Assembly (NCBI GenBank): GCA_937917025.1
Contig: CALFSF010000057.1
Location: 1-6,789 of the forward strand
From: an uncultured Paraburkholderia sp.
GTDB lineage: Bacteria > Pseudomonadota > Gammaproteobacteria > Burkholderiales > Burkholderiaceae
Reading direction: 5' to 3'
DNA length: 6,789 nucleotides
Positions 6,376-6,789 of the stretch are shown here, piece after piece. The notes below the pieces were generated by a model that was given only the letters and a program-made list of their open reading frames with translations, did no database searches and was not told the origin of the DNA. How positions within the stretch are numbered: position 1 is the stretch's first letter; each line of letters starts with the position of its first letter. The translations under genes were made by a program, and so were the position numbers.

Positions 6376-6404
6376 AGTATATACCGCAGTTTTGACGCGA
6401 AAAA
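6376..6404 (-). promoter_or_regulatory. Likely promoter of the importer operon
   Basis: On the minus strand, TATACT (6381-6376) is a good -10 match, about 63 bases before the start codon of the binding-protein gene. Seventeen bases further upstream the -35 position is only TTTTTC (6404-6399), a poor match set in an A/T-rich patch. The -10 overlaps the GTATATAC palindrome, so a bound regulator would block RNA polymerase. The -10 placement is fairly convincing; the -35 is weak. Confidence 0.45.
6377..6384. promoter_or_regulatory. Putative GntR/HutC-type operator, importer side
   Basis: GTATATAC is a perfect 8-bp palindrome fitting the GTNTANAC pattern described for HutC-subfamily GntR regulators. 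It sits inside the 11-bp block GTATATACCGC (6377-6387), which recurs inverted at 6483-6493. It overlaps the likely -10 of the importer operon. The probable ligand is the HutC-like regulator at 3176-2409, though the similar regulator at 1623-2381 has a nearly identical recognition helix and could also bind. Confidence 0.6.
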
Positions 6405-6465
6405 ATAAAGCGCATGTCGGCTTGAACGGTCTGATCATTGATTACCGCCCGGCGTTGCGTGTACC

Positions 6466-6494
6466 TTGCGAAGGCGCTTTTGGCGGTATATACA
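6466..6494 (+). promoter_or_regulatory. Likely promoter of the dioxygenase gene
   Basis: TTGCGA (6466-6471) and TATACA (6489-6494) are separated by 17 bases, each matching four of six positions of the sigma-70 consensus. A transcript would start near 6501 and leave a leader of about 67 bases before the dioxygenase ATG at 6568. The -10 overlaps the second GTATATAC site. Confidence 0.55.
6486..6493. promoter_or_regulatory. Putative GntR/HutC-type operator, dioxygenase side
   Basis: This is the second GTATATAC palindrome in the divergent region, within GCGGTATATAC (6483-6493), the inverted copy of the block at 6377-6387. The two centres are 109 bp apart. It covers the -10 of the dioxygenase promoter. 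By reading I found no other GTATATAC in the window, and an 8-bp A/T-rich palindrome should be rare in DNA this GC-rich, so the pairing is unlikely to be chance. Confidence 0.6.
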
Positions 6495-6567
6495 ACGATG
6501 AAGTCATGATGTTTTTTCCCGCCCGGGCGTCAAGCCTGTGCATGCAGGACCTTCACGGAGCGTTGCG

Positions 6568-6789
6568 ATGCCACCTGTCACCCGCATTCCGGTCATCGAC
6601 CTCGCCGGCCTGCACGGCGGTAAGGATACGCAGTCACTCAGCCGCGTGGGCCGCGAGATTTACGACGCCTGCACGACGATCGGCTTCTTCTACGTCGTGA
6701 ATCACGGTGTGCCGCAATCCGCGATCGATGCAGCGGAACACGCCGCGCGCACGTTTTTTGCGTTTCCTGTCGAAACGAAACGGCGCGTC
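6568..6789 (+). CDS. 2-oxoglutarate/Fe(II) dioxygenase, isopenicillin N synthase family (5' part)
   Basis: The first 74 codons of a gene that continues past the window. The visible part is the N-terminal domain (DIOX_N) of isopenicillin N synthase-like oxygenases: RIPVIDLAGL (6-15), then IYDACTTIGFFYVVNHGVP (31-49) and the ARTFFAFPVETKRR segment (60-73), all in the family's usual spacing. Such cytosolic enzymes use Fe(II), O2 and usually 2-oxoglutarate to hydroxylate, desaturate or cyclise a small molecule. The HxD...H iron ligands and RxS 2-oxoglutarate motif would lie beyond the window, so activity cannot be judged. ATG 6568 has GGAG (6557-6560) seven bases upstream. It is transcribed away from the importer operon and appears to share its control region, suggesting that it acts on the imported compound. 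The substrate is unknown. Confidence 0.88.
   Translation, partial: MPPVTRIPVIDLAGLHGGKDTQSLSRVGREIYDACTTIGFFYVVNHGVPQSAIDAAEHAARTFFAFPVETKRRV

Noticed and set aside
6314..6415. Earlier start for the solute-binding protein at 6415
   Set aside because: It would bury the signal peptide behind 34 extra residues and put the -10 and operator inside the coding region; ATG 6313 has a strong GGAGA site.
6464..6474. CCTT-GCG-AAGG short palindrome over the dioxygenase -35
   Set aside because: The arms are only four bases long and there is no second copy, so it is readily explained by chance.
4535..6700. 721-codon open frame on the plus strand across both permeases and the binding-protein gene
   Set aside because: It is antisense to three clearly recognisable genes, its product is an Arg/His/Ala-rich string typical of the complementary frame of GC-rich genes, and it shows no domain.

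Overview
The window looks like part of a GC-rich beta-proteobacterial chromosome, most likely Burkholderia sensu lato (Paraburkholderia or Caballeronia). This is inferred from the strong G/C third-position bias, the style of the proteins (HutC-like GntR regulators, a polar amino acid ABC system, arylamine N-acetyltransferase) and the tight gene packing. I see no RNA genes, insertion sequences, CRISPR arrays or phage genes.

Layout. Positions 1-218 hold the 3' end of an unrecognised gene. Positions 382-1212 (+) encode an intact arylamine N-acetyltransferase. Twelve bases later, 1224-1403 (+) carries what looks like only the C-terminal tail of an isoprenylcysteine carboxyl methyltransferase-like membrane protein, probably a gene remnant. 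The gap that follows contains an orphan, very strong ribosome-binding site plus ATG on the minus strand (1470-1458). Positions 1623-2381 (+) encode a HutC-like GntR/UTRA regulator. It faces tail to tail, across 27 bases, a second HutC-like regulator at 3176-2409 (-).

That second regulator is the last gene of a five-gene minus-strand operon, read from right to left: periplasmic solute-binding protein (6313-5483), permease (5392-4742), permease (4731-4069), ATPase (4042-3173) and regulator (3176-2409). Together the first four make a complete amino-acid-type (PAAT family) ABC importer. A divergent gene starts at 6568 (+): an isopenicillin N synthase-like 2-oxoglutarate/Fe(II) dioxygenase, cut off by the window end.

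The divergent control region (6314-6567) contains two copies of GTATATAC, each inside an identical 11-bp block GCGGTATATAC. One block points toward the transporter and one toward the dioxygenase, and each overlaps the likely -10 element. GTATATAC fits the GTNTANAC operator pattern known for HutC-type GntR regulators. The simplest model is that the operon's own regulator represses both the importer and the dioxygenase until its ligand, perhaps the imported compound or a derivative, is present. The substrate is unknown. The solute-binding protein keeps the family's carboxylate-binding arginine but seems to lack the usual amino-group-binding aspartate, so a modified amino acid or other carboxylate is worth considering.

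The parts are all known families; what looks less ordinary is their combination and the symmetric control region.
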